A DNA stretch of 64,000 nucleotides from Hormiphora californensis. Lineage: Eukaryota; Ctenophora; Tentaculata; Cydippida; Pleurobrachiidae. Shown one piece after another: positions 45,321-58,245 of this stretch. Every line of letters starts with the position of its first letter. The first letter of the stretch is position 1. Location of the stretch: contig CM035350.1 of the NCBI GenBank assembly GCA_020137815.1, positions 7,903,651 through 7,967,650 of the forward strand, given 5' to 3'. The position numbers and the translations under genes are program-made. Below the pieces are notes generated by a model that was given only the letters and a program-made list of their open reading frames with translations, was not told where the DNA came from and searched no databases.

Positions 45321-46418
45321 TCACTGGTCTAGCGTTCTTTCTATAGTCGCCGTTCTACTTCCGTATGCTCTCGGCATATCAGGCCCGAGCGGCCATGCGG
45401 AGTCCACTGGCCAGCTATTGTACGGGTCAGGATTCACATAGTAACCCAGGTGAGACTGATCTGGGGGTAGGGGTAGCGGATGGGCGATGGCTGAAGGTTC
45501 AAAGGCTCTGTAACTTTGGTAATTTGAGAAGGAATGGTGGTTGACTGGTACAACGAGAGGGGCCTTTGGGGGGTAGGTTTGGTCGTATTGGGGAACCAGA
45601 TCGGAGCTGTTCTCGGAAACAAAATCAGCAGGTTCAGCAGGTTCAGCTTTAGATTTCCTCACGAAGTTGTACCTAGATGAAATAAGTGTTTAAATAGTGT
45701 GGTTTAGAAAATATGATGTCCAAGAAACTGTGTTTGGAAACAGGTTAAGTGTTAGTATTTAGTCAAAAGTAGTGCCAGGTGGAAGACAAAATATATTCTA
45801 GCTGGACTAAATATGAGCTAAACAACTGTAAATTATATGTTACCTGGCAGCGTCTAGCTGATCCTTATCAATTTCCATTAGTTTTTCCTCCAATATCTCG
45901 ATATACCTAATGGCATCCTTCAAAACCTGCGCTTTACTCTTCTGCTTAGAGCTACCTCCGTACTGCTTTTCCCATCGGAATAACTGCGAAACAAGGTTGA
46001 TAAAAATAAGGGGTTATGGGTAGCAGGACCTGAATCAGGTATTGGAAAGATTGGGGCATTGGGGACCTGATGAACACAAGATAAAGCATTAGTAAAAACT
46101 GAACATTGGCCTAACAGAACGAAGGAGAAAACATGGGCATTGAAAAGATATGGGCACTAATTAGTAACTAAGAACTAATCAGTAATTAGCAACTAATCGT
46201 AAATCGGTAAACAAAGTACGAACCTTTCCGAGAAACTTGTACAGCTCCCTTAGTTTCCTCATCCTGTTTTTCTCTCTGATGTTCTTCACTTCGTTTTTCC
46301 CGCTGCTTCTCTCTCCGCCGTCAAGAGGGGGCCCACCGGTAGTCATATCGGTGGAGGGGAGGAGGACCGGGCCAGATGGTGGTCCATGCAGACCTGTTGA
46401 AGACCTCTGGTGTGCCAT
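45321..46418 (-). CDS. bHLH transcription factor, 3 exons
   Basis: Exons 46224-46418, 45844-45983 and 45321-45672 join to 687 nt (228 residues). The basic-helix-loop-helix domain spans the first two exons: basic region and helix 1 NIREKNRMRKLRELYKFLGK (residues about 46-65), then KSKAQVLKDAIRYIEILEEK as helix 2. The Glu and Arg of E-K-N-R match the E-box-contacting pair of bHLH factors. The C-terminal third is Pro/Tyr/Ser-rich, as in an activation domain. It lies head to head with gene C and downstream of gene B's start. The in-frame upstream Met-equivalent is TTG, so the ATG at 46418 was chosen. Subfamily not assigned. Confidence 0.82.
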
Positions 46419-46952
46419 CTGGCAGAGCTTTGCCAATTAACAGCTACGCAAATTGCAACCTCTCTAACGACAGATCGACATATGTCTATCACAAAGGCTC
46501 TGTATGGGTCTCTTACTACGAAATATGGCATATGGATCACCGTCCGCTTTCACAGTCAGTATAGTCATCACAATTGGTTATCTGATCCGAACCGTATGGC
46601 CACCACGACTGTTGGCTAAGTCACGTGGTCGCTGTTCTTTCTCACTGAAGGGTGGTGTGTGTTTGGGAAAATTTAAAATAGGCAATTCATCTGCAACAGA
46701 TGATTTGTGCAACCACAACACCAATTCATGACGCTCCATGTCATTTGTTATACTAATTCCTGCCCCTTATTGCTGTTATTCACCCAACACCATTACGCCC
46801 TCTTTCTACCTCTATGATAGGAACAGTGGACGTGTTCCCTAATTAGCACTCCTACAGCAGGTGCACCATGTCCTAACAAATCCATTTAGCTCCCCCTCCT
46901 TTAGAGCTGTACTGTAAAATGTCGCCAATTATTCACCACTCCACGCGTCCAC

Positions 46953-49900
46953 ATGTTGCTACTCTTGCTGCTCAGTCTTACCACTACTGCTGCCTACCAC
47001 TGCCCAGGAGGAGTGGAGAGGTTCTCCTCCCGGGAGAGTCCGTCCAAGTACTATCAGTGCGGCCCTGCTGGATCAGAGGCGACCCTGAAGGAATGTGATG
47101 GTAAAGGGCACCTGTTTGATGGGGAATTGGGTGAGTGCGTAGAGCAGCTGCCTCGGTCTCAGGATGGATATCACAGCAGGGTTGCAATGGGGGAGATCGT
47201 GAAATTGGGAAGCTTCTATGATGTTCGGAAGGGGGTCATGTACAATGGATTCAACTTCTGGTCTGAGGAAACCATCTCGGCGTGGACATTTGAGAGCGAG
47301 GGAGGGTCTTCTAACACCGAGTTTTACGTTGAAAACGATGCCAAGGATAAAACCCATCATTTTGATATTGGTGCCCAATTAGAGCTGGATTTCCTGGCCG
47401 GTCTCCTGGCTGTAAAGGGAAGTGCCCAGTATTTAATGGATAACCAGGCTACTAAGAACACTGTTCGGATGGTGATGAAGAGTGAAAGGGTGGACTCTGT
47501 TCTCACTCTCGACTCAGGAGCTCCCATGGATTTTAGCGAGTTCTGTGACACTCTCTCTCCGACCAGTGGTCCCACCCATCTTGTACTAGAGGTAGTCAGG
47601 GGTCAGAGGTCTTACTTTGTTTTTGACAAGGACCTCAACTCTAAGCAGTCCACTACAGAAATTAAAGGAGAATTGGAGACTGAAATAAAGGGAATTCCGA
47701 GCTTTTCTATCAAAGGGAATGCAGTACTCCATGCAAATGGAAGTACAGTGGACAATATTGAATCGGTGAGTTAGCCATTGTATTTAGCTAATTAAGTAAT
47801 TAACTGTTATTTATTATTGCGATTATGTGTCAACTGTCAGTTAGTTATTATTAGTCAGTGTACCTTGAACTAGTTTTTACTAATATCTCCACCCTTGTTT
47901 CAGATTAAACTAAAGTTTTACGGAGATGCCATTCTGGATAGTTTTCCAGTGAACTACGTCCAGGCTGGCCTTGCTTACCACAATACAGTTAACAACGCAC
48001 CTCAATACAACCCCATATCTTACAGCCTCGCCCCTCTCTCCTGGTTCTGTATGGAAGACAACGCACGGTCCGTCGTGGAATCCATAACACGAAGTCTAGT
48101 GGAGGAGGTAACCCGGACTCTCCTGGAGCTCGGCCAGATCCGGACCACTGTGGATACCCTTCTAGAATCCGATCCAGCCATCCGGTACCAGGCCATCCGA
48201 ACCCCCCTCACGACATTCAAATCCCAGCTGATGGAGTTCACTAACAACTTCAGAACGACCGTTGCTACAATGCTACCCCAGCTGAAGGCTGCTGAGATCG
48301 AGGAAGGAGTGCTGATCGAGTTCTTGGAGGAATACAGAACCTCTGCATTTAGGAAGGTCCGATCTGATGTGTTCCTGGCGAAAAGGAAACGAGAAATTGA
48401 TGCCATTAAAAGTATCGTGTCTGGTGCGATGAACAACCCCGACATTAGTCTGTCTGATATCTCCGATGCCATTGAGAACGAGTGCATGTTCAAGGGGGAG
48501 GTGGGAACAGCATTTGTCCTGAAACTCCTGCCCAACCACGATATCACTGAGCAATTCCTGGCCGAGGTCGAGGGGGATTGGGTTGAACCCGATGCATGGT
48601 TTGAGAGTGATCTTGAGGTCAAGAGGATCGGTGATGTAAAGAGGACCTTTGAGGGGTATGTGGAGGTAAACAGTGAGGTTGATAAGTCTCATTGCTTCCT
48701 TATCAAGCTTCAGATGTCCAAGGAAAACGAGGAGTATGATATAAAACTATCCTACGAAGGGCGAGAACTGACGGATAACTTCCTTCCCCCAAGCCCTCCT
48801 CCAACCCCCGAGTGTGTGGAAAGGGAGAGTGGCTCTGATTTCTTGGTTCTCGGGTCAGTTCCCAGTGAAAATCCACTTGTGACAGGCCAGGAGGTGCTGG
48901 TGGAACAGTTTACTGAAGAAGGGGACTGTTGCTAGGTCTACTGTGATCGTCGATAATGATGAGAAGGTGAGGGTGGGAGACCTGCAGCCCCTTGGTCAGT
49001 ACCGAGTTCAGACACGATACAGAGTAGCTGATGGGCTGGGTATCAGTGGAACTTCTCCCTCGCAAATCTGCTCTACTCGGGCATTATCACCCCCACATTT
49101 GGTTAGAACTGAAACAGCTGCTGCAACTTCTGTCCGCCTCACTTGGAATAAGCCTCAAATTGTCCACCACCTTCTTGAGGCATCTCCAGTCACATATCAA
49201 GTCACCGTCAAATCTTCTTCCGACCGATTCACACTTCTGCGTACTGTATCTGATACAACCATGGAAGTTTCTGGACTTGCCCCAAACACACTATACAGCG
49301 TGGAGGTGACGGCTAAAATTCAAACCTCCTCTGACCACTATGAGAGTCTACCAACAGAGTACCACTTTGCTACCTCCCTCTCAGCTCCTCCTCAGCCTTC
49401 AGTGGTCCAGGGAAGTGTGGAGAACCATTCTGCAAAACTGAGGATATCCAGAAAGAATCTTCCCGAGGCTGTGGAGGGGAAATTTGTCGGTGTGGAGATT
49501 ACTAAAACTAAATCGAGAGAACGAAGGACCTTCCTTGTTAGCTACAAGCAGGTTGGTGTTTTTTCAGACTGGCTTGTTATTTTCTAACCACAGTTGTATG
49601 TTCTATTCGCAGTTCTAACATAACTTTGTATTCTCCCTAGGAGATTTCCCTAAATGGTCTGGCGATGGGAACTCAATACTCGGCAAGAGTGCGGATCATG
49701 GCCCAGGTAGGGAACACCCTAACCCCATCTGACTACTCCCCTCCCGTTACCTTTACAACTACCGAATCCTCGGCAAATGGGCTAGATATTCTGAACGAGG
49801 ACATAGCCAAACTCCAAAAGCTCATTGAGCAGAAACTAGAAGCCATGGTTAGGAGAACTGAGGAGGTCCATGAGGCGGTGGAGAGGGCTATAAATAGGAC

Positions 49901-51188
49901 GGAGGAAGTTACAGAGGGCAAGGTGGGGAAACTGGAGAGGGATGCCGGCTATCTGATGGAGAGTCTTGAACAACAAAACAATGGTTAGTGTATCATTATC
50001 TCCCTTGTGTCAATGAAACCCCCAAGCAAACACCCCTAAATCACTTTCATCCCAAATTTCAGTAACATTCTCTTTTTCCAGTGGCTACAAGGCGGGGCTG
50101 TGAGGTGCAGGGTATCTTGTACGGTGATAATGAAGTCCTTGGAAAGAGCTTTGATGTCGACTCTATGGAGGAGTGCCTGAAGGATTGTGGTGAACACGAG
50201 TTCTGTCTCAGTGTTCACTATAGTGTGTCCCAGAGGACCTGTAACATGTACAGGGAGGCGTATGGCACCTACATTACCATCAACTACAAGACAGAGGACG
50301 CAAGTGCCAACTTGTACTGTGCAAGTAAGTGTTAAATACCTAGTGATGGGGATCAATTTGACTAATTTAACCGAATATTTCCCGGTTCCACTTGTTCAAC
50401 AAAGCAAGGTATGATCTCCCCTGCCATTTCCCAGGTACCCAGTCGTCTCAGGTGGAGAGGAGGGAGAGGTGCTACCAGAAGAACGTTGTGTACTATGAGG
50501 CACCTTTTCACATTATCGCTAATTATCCCATTACAAGTGTAGACGAGTGTGTGGCGATCTGTCGGGAGCGGGAAAAGTGTAGTGCTGTCTCATACTCATC
50601 GGGAGAAGAGCAGTGTGCTCTGTATGAATATCCTGTACATGATATGGACTTTCATTTGGATACCGTCAGTGTCAGCCTGACATGCCTAGGTACTGCACTT
50701 CAACAAAGCAACAAACTAACCATCGCAGGCTGCGTCACCAAGGATTAATGCCACTTACCATTACTGCAGGTGCGAGTAAGGAAGGTATAGAGAGGTGTAA
50801 GAAGGAGAAAACGAAGCTAGTTGGTAGCATGGCATCAACAGCCACCACTATGAGCTCATTAGAGGACTGTGTTGATTGGTGTACCGGTATCAGATGCCTG
50901 TCCTTATCGTACAACACCAAGACTCAGATGTGCATTGGATACGAGAGTAGAGGGGGTGTCGATGAGGTGGCAGATGACGACACGACTAGTCTCAACATGC
51001 ATTGTTTGGGTAAGGGGGTGAAGGGGTAGACCAACTTACAAAAGTACCCGGGTATAACCATTATTTTACAGGGGTGGTGCGAGAGAGGGGCTCTAGCAAG
51101 CCAAGTCGAACCTCTCTTGTTGTGGGTGTGTAAGCCCAGATCCGATTTCTAAAATGCTCCTTCTTTTTCAGGTGTGTCCTCATACTAA
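46953..51188 (+). CDS. Gene C: diverged SNTX-like, FN3 and PAN protein, one frameshift
   Basis: Exons 46953-47765, 47904-49551, 49641-49983, 50082-50324, 50435-50689, 50770-51009, 51172-51188. Signal peptide MLLLLLLSLTTTAA, four-Cys module (YHCPGG...YYQC...EC...GEC), SNTX-like region with KLGSFYDVRKGVMYNGF, VKGSAQYL, THLVLEVVRGQRSYFVF and FYGDAILDSFPVNY, thioredoxin-like part (about 450-580), FN3 repeats, a Glu-rich coiled coil, and three PAN-like domains. It has one more intron than A and B, inside the SNTX-like region. The frame shifts once near 48921-48925, in a run of four G (net one base gained); exon 2 length (1648) is 1 over a multiple of 3. About 1,185 residues if that base is an error. 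Identity to A is clearly lower than A to B. Confidence 0.78.
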
Positions 51189-51764
<576 letters not shown>

Positions 51765-52806
51765 TGGGGTATGTGAGGTAGAATCCTCCCGACGAGGTGC
51801 TCTGAGGGAGGTGGCGGTCCCTGGGATGCTCTCAGCCCTGTCCGGGACCGGGCCGAGGGGGCTGTATAGCTGGTAGACATCCGAGATGAGACACTGGAGC
51901 TGGTGGCTGATCGAACTGACGAGGACTCCTGAGAGGAATTCTGCTCCTGTGGTGGAAAATTGTCATAGTTAGTAGTATAGTAACATCTATACTAGTTACA
52001 TGATGTAAGTTACTTCAAGACACATTATGTGACTCACAATGATAGAGGACGTGTTTTTAATGTCAGGTATTCGTCTCTGTCTGCACCGACTCTCCACCTC
52101 CCTCATCCTCGCCACCTCCGCATCATCCATGATGAACCTGTTCTTGAAAACATCATCGTAATCACTCTCGTCAGAGTCTTCCGATCGGGCTGGGAGAGGG
52201 AACATGTAACTGGGAAATTCACAGAGAGAGAGAGTTTAGTGGGACAAAGTGGGTAAAGAACAGTGGGGTTCAGGGAATATATTGATGGGTATATAATAGT
52301 AGTTTAGGGAGTATCATGGGGTATTAGCTTGGTAAGTTGCTGTATGATTCGCTATGTCTATATTATATGTGCTGAACAAGAGAGTCTCCATGCATTTCAG
52401 GTGCTGTGTTCTCCCAGATCTTTCTTGGGATCGGAGCTGCACTCTATTTGGGAGGGATCAAATTGTCACACTGTGCTGTTGGGAGATGTGTCGCCATGTG
52501 ACGTGTATCACAATCTCCGAGGGACTCACGGGATATCGCCGGTAGGACCGTATGCCGGTTCAATTCAAGGCCTGCAGCCAATACGGATATCTGTCAGTTA
52601 CTCTGTCTGTTCGTCTGTCACAAAGACATTTAAAGTGTAGTGTGAGGTATTTACATGATAGCATCTCTTTGATTTAAGCGAATGATAGAACGCGTACAGA
52701 GCGTAAGATAGAGAGGGGAAGAAAGAGTGATCAAAATATTGGCAAGCATCTTGTACAAGATACCTTCGATTTACACAACATGCAAGAGCGAGAAGGTAGA
52801 GAGAGG

Positions 52807-52864
<58 letters not shown>

Positions 52865-52869
52865 AAGAG

Positions 52870-52940
<71 letters not shown>

Positions 52941-55326
52941 ATAGACAGAGATTGCACTGCGAACACTATTGCAGCAGATAGTAGTCTTTCAGCATCAGAC
53001 ACACGGACACATGAATGATAGATCAAATAGAGTTGAGGATATCTCACACAATATGATGTTAAATGATAAACATTTGAAGAAGAAGGTGTGCTTTAGAGAG
53101 ATCAACCTCGAATTGGTGGCTTTTTCCCAGTTATGATCCGTTTCTCAAAGATAAACCGGCACTTTTGCCTCAACATCTCATGGCGAGCAATGCTCTTCAT
53201 CACCCTGCCCTGGTCCGCTTTGGATCGGTGGAGCATGGATAGTTCCTCACTTTCTCGCACCAGCAGCTTCAGGTACCTCTCCTCTGTTCGAACGGGGGAG
53301 GGAGAGATAGTAGGCTAAGAGAGAGAACACAGCAGAAAAAAGGATGCTATTACAGTATATCTAGATAATGGCAGCATGGGCTGATGGAATACAGCAGTAA
53401 AAAGGCGGGAAGAGAGGGAGAGATAGTGCTGGGAAAGATCAGAAAAAGAGAGACTGCACAAATATAATAATTTTGTACCTTTTTGTATCAAAGACAGCCT
53501 GGACGCTTCTCTTGGATTTCGTTTTCTTTGCATCTCGGTGGCAGGCCTTGGTAGTCTGATTTTCTGACGACACAATGACAGGAAGTCTGCCAACATGGGA
53601 AGTTTCACTGCTACATCTGCTGAGCAATCATTCCCAAGGGCAGGGGTGAAATTAACCTGCATGGAAATAAAACTTGATTCACATTTTACACGACGATTCA
53701 CCAAAATATCAGCACCGAGCAACTCATCATGATTAATCAAAAAAACAGCTCAAACCTCAAGGAGCCATGGCCTCAGTTTTCTATCCAGAATGACATCAAA
53801 TCCGTACAGTTCAACACACTGGTTGGCGGTGTCAGGTATTGAGTTGGCCTGTACCAGGATGGTCAGGGTAACCAGATGTTTGATTCTCTCCCAAACCAAC
53901 CTATCGTCCACGTTGCACTGCTGGAAATATCCCCGGAGCTGGGCAATAGTCCACCTAGAGAAATCAGGGATAAAATGATATACAATTATGCATGTTATGG
54001 GTGAGGTAGTGGCTTATAGAACCATAAAACTAGTTATCAATGTTGTCTTACTTGCAACCAGCGCCAATCCTCTCCTTTTCCACGCTATAACCAGGTCCAT
54101 TTCGGTTTATGGAGGTATTGGTTAGGTGGGCAAACTTGTTATGAATCATGCTACCCACATATTTCTCTGTGCTAAACCGGACCAGTCCGTTGTGGTAGAT
54201 ATAGATACGAAGGGGATGGTAGCTGGTTACCACCACATACAGCCGCAGATCAAACTTGTACCCACCTGAGGGTTTGTTGTGTAAGTACTGTGAGAGTGAT
54301 TTGATACCGTGTAATAAACATGATTTGAGACTGGTCTGATATACCTTACTCTCGTTTTTTAAGAAACGCTTTAGTAAGAAACTTTTTTATAAGAAACTTT
54401 TCGAATGTAAATCACACAATTCAGAGACAACACAACAAAATAGAACACCCCTAACTTGTTTAGTTTTTTGATAAAGGAGAAGTTCTTTTTGTTTTTGGAT
54501 TGCTTACACCTGTAGTTTCCTAGAAAAAAAGTTTCTTATTTAAAAGTTTCTTGAAATATGCGAGCTTAATTAACGAGAGTAAGGTAATTTGAGGGGGTTG
54601 TGTCTTTTTATGCTCCCGAAAACTTCACATAACAACAAATGCTTTATAACTCCTACCGATTAAATAAGGATCCTCAATGTATCGCTGGACAACAGTTGAT
54701 CCATCATACAGTAAGTCACTCACGGAACTAAACAAGAAAATACCACGACCCCGAGACAAGTCGGAAGGCTTGCAAATCCAAACCTAAAATAAAATGTATT
54801 AGTATCTGGTGATCCTGAGTCAATGTCAAGATAACAATAAACCAACCTGCTTGCCCTTTTTAGCCTGTATCTTTGTAAAGTAGGATAGGAACTTAGTATA
54901 ATCGTTTGGTAGGTTGAAAGAAACCGGGAAGAACCCGTACACACTCCCATACACCATTCTCATCCTCTTGAGCCCTCGAGCCAGCGAATCTTTTCTTGTT
55001 ATCGTGTTGCCCTGCAAAAAAACAAGGAATAAACGAGTTGATATCGGCCATGAACTTCAGTGGCCTCACGTAAGCGGTAGGCTCAAGAGACGGAAGGTCT
55101 TGGGTAGTGTTGAGTGTACCTTCGGGAAGTGGTTTAGTATTTGCCATCCCTTAACATTGCGGTAATCAGAAAGAGTAAATCCACACGCTTTCCAGTACAA
55201 ATTCCAGCTTTCGTGGTTGTTTTTGTCAAGTGATTCAGCGAACTTCTCCTGTTGTAAAGCCTTCAAAAGGAGTTGTGGTAAACCCTGCTCGGTTTTGTAG
55301 AGAAGCCATGGTTGCTTTCTGCTCAT
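51765..55326 (-). CDS. TTLL2-like tubulin tyrosine ligase-like protein
   Basis: TTLL enzymes add glutamate or other amino acids to tubulin tails using ATP. Exons 55120-55326, 54847-55011, 54657-54783, 54052-54265, 53756-53954, 53479-53656 and 53107-53283 join in phase. An in-frame stop precedes the ATG. Landmarks in order: WNLYWKACGFTLSDY, GWQILNHFP, ITRKDSLARGLKRM, FNLPNDYTKF, WICKPSDLSRGRGIFLF (ATP-binding lysine), VVQRYIEDPYLIGGYKFDLR, KFAHLTNTSINRNG, GAGCKWT and FDVILDRKLRPWLLEVNFTP with DCSADV. Motif spacing fits TTLL2 best. Two further open segments (52025-52205, acidic SEDSDESDYDD; 51765-51956, Ser-rich) join to each other in phase 0 and probably form the C-terminal tail, but their link to the last catalytic exon is unresolved. 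A (GA)n tract lies in that intron. Confidence 0.88.
52799..52936. repeat. (GA)n microsatellite
   Basis: GA dinucleotides with aaaga interruptions, in a putative intron of the TTLL2-like gene. Confidence 0.95.
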
Positions 55327-56663
55327 ATCACGTCACAGTTCATTCTAAAAGCCAAGTTGTATTTTTTATCTTTAAATCAACAAAAAGAACAACATTTATT
55401 TTGTTTTATTATTTCTTTGTAGTCTGTCGTGGATATTTTTCGGCGATTCCGTCTTCTGCAGATCCGCCGTAGAGTATGTTTTGGGGTACTCTGCGGCGGA
55501 TAGTCTTTGCCCAACGCTCAGATCTTTAGAATAAACAATAGACATCATCTAGAACCATGCATTAAGTAAGTTTACTTTTCTAAAGATAGCGATGAAGATG
55601 GAAAAACAAGTCGGAGAGATGGAAAATGGTGGGGAAAAGTGGAAAATGTTGGGGAAAAGTGGAAAACAAAAATTGACGAAAATAAAATCTGGCTCGCATG
55701 CGATCACATCATCTCTCCGCGCGGCGTCCACAAACGGATATTTTTATGTAACGCGCGAATAATATAGTTTTATCTTCGCCGCGCGTTCCAGTCAAATATA
55801 TCTTTTAAAATTCGTCAAACTGTAAAATTTTGCAAAAAATTTTGGTCACTTTTTCGAACTTGGAATGCGCTGCAGCCCCCTCATGCGCGCACCCCCGCAA
55901 CGAGGGGACTGAAGGGAATGCCGCGCGCGCGTTTGGCCTGAGCTCAGGACGGGCCCAGCTGAGTCGAAGATAACTTTGCGAGCGAAAAAACGGCGGTGCT
56001 TATAACTTTGGCCCCTGAAGTCCGTTTGACTTGATTCTTTCACTAGCTGTTAGATCTGACAATTATCTACCTTGCTGTTTTTGAGAGAAGTTAATTGGAC
56101 TTCAGGAAGCTGAGCAATAACCGTTCAAAAATGGGTTGTTTTCAAAAAGTGACGTCACGATTTTCCAACGTATGCCAAGTTTCAAATTTGAATTAAAATC
56201 TCGAATTTTTTTATTTTACCGCACTCGATTTTGCGGAGTTTGGTTCATATCTCCTGTTCCTGATAAGATAGAGACCTGAAACCGGTTGCATTTGAAAGCT
56301 GTTATCTTCCTCTTTCCAACGCTACCAAAACGATTTCTGTACCTTATCTGGAACCGGAGATATGATTGATTATGCATTCCCCCCTAGCGCGGTATTCCCT
56401 CCAGGCCCCTTATATTATATTATAAGGGGCCTGCAACGTATGCCAATTTTCGAACATTTTTTTAATTCTATCTTATTCGGACAGGGGGCACCCATTGCTG
56501 ATTGACGTTCACATATAACGAATCGCTGTCATCTCCATCCTATTGGAACAACGATCTCCACAATATCTTTCAAAACTGCTGACTGTAATATTTCCAATCG
56601 CGAGTGTGTTCTTTCCTGAGTAGCAGGACTATTGTTAGCAGTATACGCGTTGTAAATCGGTAT
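55327..56663. other. Intergenic with hairpins
   Basis: Upstream of the TTLL2-like gene. A hairpin at 55460-55502 pairs atccgccgtagagta with tactctgcggcggat (one mismatch, 10-base loop). Another at about 56411-56440 pairs aggccccttata with tataaggggcct. The intervening GC-contrasted sequence (55840-56400) looks like an old repeat. No gene seen. Confidence 0.5.
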
Positions 56664-57332
56664 ATGAATTCTCAGCATGTCATGGATTGTAAAGTGAAAG
56701 AAGCTGAACTGCGCATGCAGAAATGCAAGGAGGAACTTGATGAGCATCGGATCTCTGTAATTGACCTACAGAAGAAGATTATCGCTCTACAAGACCGCCA
56801 TCTCGAGTCTGCGTCCAGTTCTGTTGCTAAAATGAAAGCATATTCTACCGTTTTGAGTCAAAACTGCTCTGTGATCACCCCTAAGGTAGTGAAAAATGCA
56901 GCAACCCCTCGGAGCTCAGCGTCTAGCAATGCAGTGGTGGAGCCTGATAGAGCTAAAAACCTCGTGGTGTTTGGTTTACCTGAGTCTACGACCCGAGTTG
57001 ATTCAATCTCAGTTAAAGAACTATTCGAAGAGTTAAATGAGAAGCCTGTTACTAAATCAATGAAACGAGTCGGCCAAAAACTGGATTCAAGTTCCAAAAT
57101 GAGACCACTGGTTATCTCTCTGGAGAGCAGAGAATCTATGTTAGCACTTCTTAGGAAAGCTAAACTCCTGAAACAGTCGGAAAACTTTTCATCTGTATTT
57201 TTCTCACCGGATCTAACTCCTGTTCAACAAAAGGAACGAAAACAACTAGTAGAAACCGTAAAGAGGCTTAGACTGGAAGATCCAAACGGGAAATATTACA
57301 TTCAAAACGGGATCATTAAAATGGGTTACTAA
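56664..57332 (+). CDS. Orphan LINE ORF1-like protein
   Basis: A 222-residue open frame (ATG at 56664; the open frame extends a little upstream). An N-terminal coiled coil (KVKEAELRMQKCKEELDEHR, LQKKIIALQDRH) is followed by a Ser/Ala linker and an RRM-like domain typical of non-LTR retrotransposon ORF1 proteins: KNLVVFGLPEST, VKELFEELNEKPV, MKRVGQK, RPLVISLESRESMLALLRKA, FFSPDLTPVQQKERKQLVE, ending YYIQNGIIKMGY. Such proteins bind RNA and chaperone retrotransposition. No reverse transcriptase follows within the next kilobase, so it is either a 3'-truncated LINE or a solitary derivative. No stop or frameshift. Confidence 0.7.
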   Translation: MNSQHVMDCKVKEAELRMQKCKEELDEHRISVIDLQKKIIALQDRHLESASSSVAKMKAYSTVLSQNCSVITPKVVKNAATPRSSASSNAVVEPDRAKNLVVFGLPESTTRVDSISVKELFEELNEKPVTKSMKRVGQKLDSSSKMRPLVISLESRESMLALLRKAKLLKQSENFSSVFFSPDLTPVQQKERKQLVETVKRLRLEDPNGKYYIQNGIIKMGY

Positions 57333-58245
57333 CTCGTTTCGTATGTTTACGTAGAACGTTCTTGTGTTTTGGTCTTATAACCACTTTAGGAAGTGTGTGT
57401 GTTCGTATAGCGTTGGCTATCAATACGGACACCGTATTATTTACACTAGAAAGTGGTATGTATATTAAATGCATATATTACATTTACATTTACATTTACT
57501 TTCCAGATTCATCATTCATCGAGTCAAAGTGATGGCTGATGCTCATGCAGAATCGTAAAAAAATCCTGTTTATATCAGATAGATAGTGTTCCCGACATTT
57601 TGGAATCCTTATTTCGTCATACATCGCCTGTAAATGAGTAACGAGTTGCCCATAATTGGTTTGCACATTGTGGACAGAGATGGAGAAATAAAAAATGATA
57701 TTCACATAGCTGTTACTGTGCTGTTTAATATTATCAGATAGTAGCAGATACCTGACGCTATAATTTGTTTTAGTTATTATATTCCTCTCTCTCTTTCTCT
57801 CTCCGTTGTGAATTTGTGTAAATACCGCGATGGGATGCTAATCACTATCCTGTTTCTAAAGCAGGCACATCAATTACTCTTTTTATGCCGCTAAATCTCC
57901 CTTCGTTTCCGCTCTATGAGACACTAAGTAGGGTATATATTGCCAGCGGGCTCCCTATGTCTCCGGATCCATCTGTGACTGTAGACCGCATTTTCCAACA
58001 ATTAGAGCAAGATCAGAACATAATTCCTTCTTCTTAATAGCTCATTACAGTAGTTTACATTAGTTCTGCTTGTTGTACTTTAAAGGAGGAGAAGAGCTGC
58101 TGCAGGACCTAGCTCTGCTTAGTACCAGGCATTCTTCATAGATAAGAAGTGCGTCACAAAAGTGCGTGTGTGTGTGTATGTGTCTAATTACCTTGTTCCA
58201 TCGACTACTAGGAATATGGCACTTTGAAGCCGAGAAAGGATTATC
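57333..58245. other. Intergenic, nothing recognised
   Basis: AT-rich with short CT and TG runs (57787-57806, 58163-58185). No supported ORF. Confidence 0.45.
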
